From an uncultured Treponema sp. (GTDB taxonomy: Bacteria > Spirochaetota > Spirochaetia > Treponematales > Treponemataceae): DNA of 22,877 nt. How positions within the stretch are numbered: the stretch's first letter is position 1; every line of letters begins with the position of its first letter. Below are positions 22,828-22,877 of the stretch, piece by piece. The stretch covers positions 1 through 22,877 of the forward strand of contig CALINC010000055.1 in the NCBI GenBank assembly GCA_938045195.1, written 5' to 3'. A program made the translations under genes and the position numbers. The notes under the pieces are model-generated. The model saw nothing but the letters and a program-made list of their open reading frames with translations, did not search any database and had not been told where the DNA came from.

Positions 22828-22877
22828 GCTCCTGTAGCTCAGTCGGCAGAGCACAACCATGGTAAGGTTGGGGTCAG
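22828..22877 (+). tRNA. tRNA-Thr (anticodon GGT), 3' end beyond the window
   Basis: The acceptor 5' strand GCTCCTG, TA, the D arm GCTC-AGTCGGCA-GAGC and the anticodon stem CAACC-ATGGTAA-GGTTG are all present. The anticodon loop gives GGT (22861-22863), reading ACC and ACT (Thr). The sequence stops in the variable loop/T-arm, so the T and acceptor 3' strands cannot be checked. Confidence 0.95.

Overview
The window looks like chromosomal DNA from a host-associated Treponema, close to the T. denticola / T. phagedenis / T. vincentii type. The pointers are a moderately AT-rich composition, a spirochaete-style lipoprotein signal, a fused PyrB-PyrI aspartate carbamoyltransferase, a selenocysteine-encoding thioredoxin, RNase Y, MurJ, ClpB and an FNT channel. 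I cannot name the species from sequence alone.

Layout. 1-3273 (+): the tail of an AraC-type regulator, an MBL-fold hydrolase and the fused PyrBI. 3346-5385 (+): a YtrA-type operon (GntR repressor, ABC ATPase, ABC permease) behind its own promoter, closed by a perfect bidirectional terminator at 5391-5422. 5437-8340 (-): a thioredoxin that reads through an in-frame UGA (selenocysteine), then, going upstream, an acylphosphatase, a PHP-family phosphatase and a receiver-like/HATPase/cNMP-binding fusion, the last three tightly packed as one operon. 8662-11256 (-): ClpB. 11690-13324 (+): MurJ. 13403-14026 (+): an unknown exported protein with a leaderless-type promoter. 14259-17849 (-): RNase Y, a sugar-type nucleotidyltransferase and an unknown protein. 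17850-18650: a gene-poor island with a transposase relic, a short truncated gene start and one copy of a dispersed repeat. 18697-21597 (-): a 966-residue lipoprotein with ten InlB/Listeria-Bacteroides-type repeats. 21783-22619 (-): an FNT channel. 22828-end (+): the first part of tRNA-Thr(GGT).

Three points matter most. First, conventional gene calling would truncate the thioredoxin; its active site reads Trp-Sec-Pro-Gly-Cys, and a textbook bacterial SECIS hairpin with a GGUCCU loop follows the UGA. Second, the promoter of the repeat lipoprotein has a run of eight G residues between its -35 and -10 boxes, leaving a 15-nt spacer; this is the arrangement expected of a slipped-strand phase-variation switch. 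Third, a 43-bp imperfect palindrome lies directly upstream of the receiver-like/HATPase/cNMP fusion gene. The housekeeping genes (ClpB, MurJ, RNase Y, PyrBI, tRNA) are ordinary; the accessory interest lies in the lipoprotein switch, the decayed island and the dispersed repeat.
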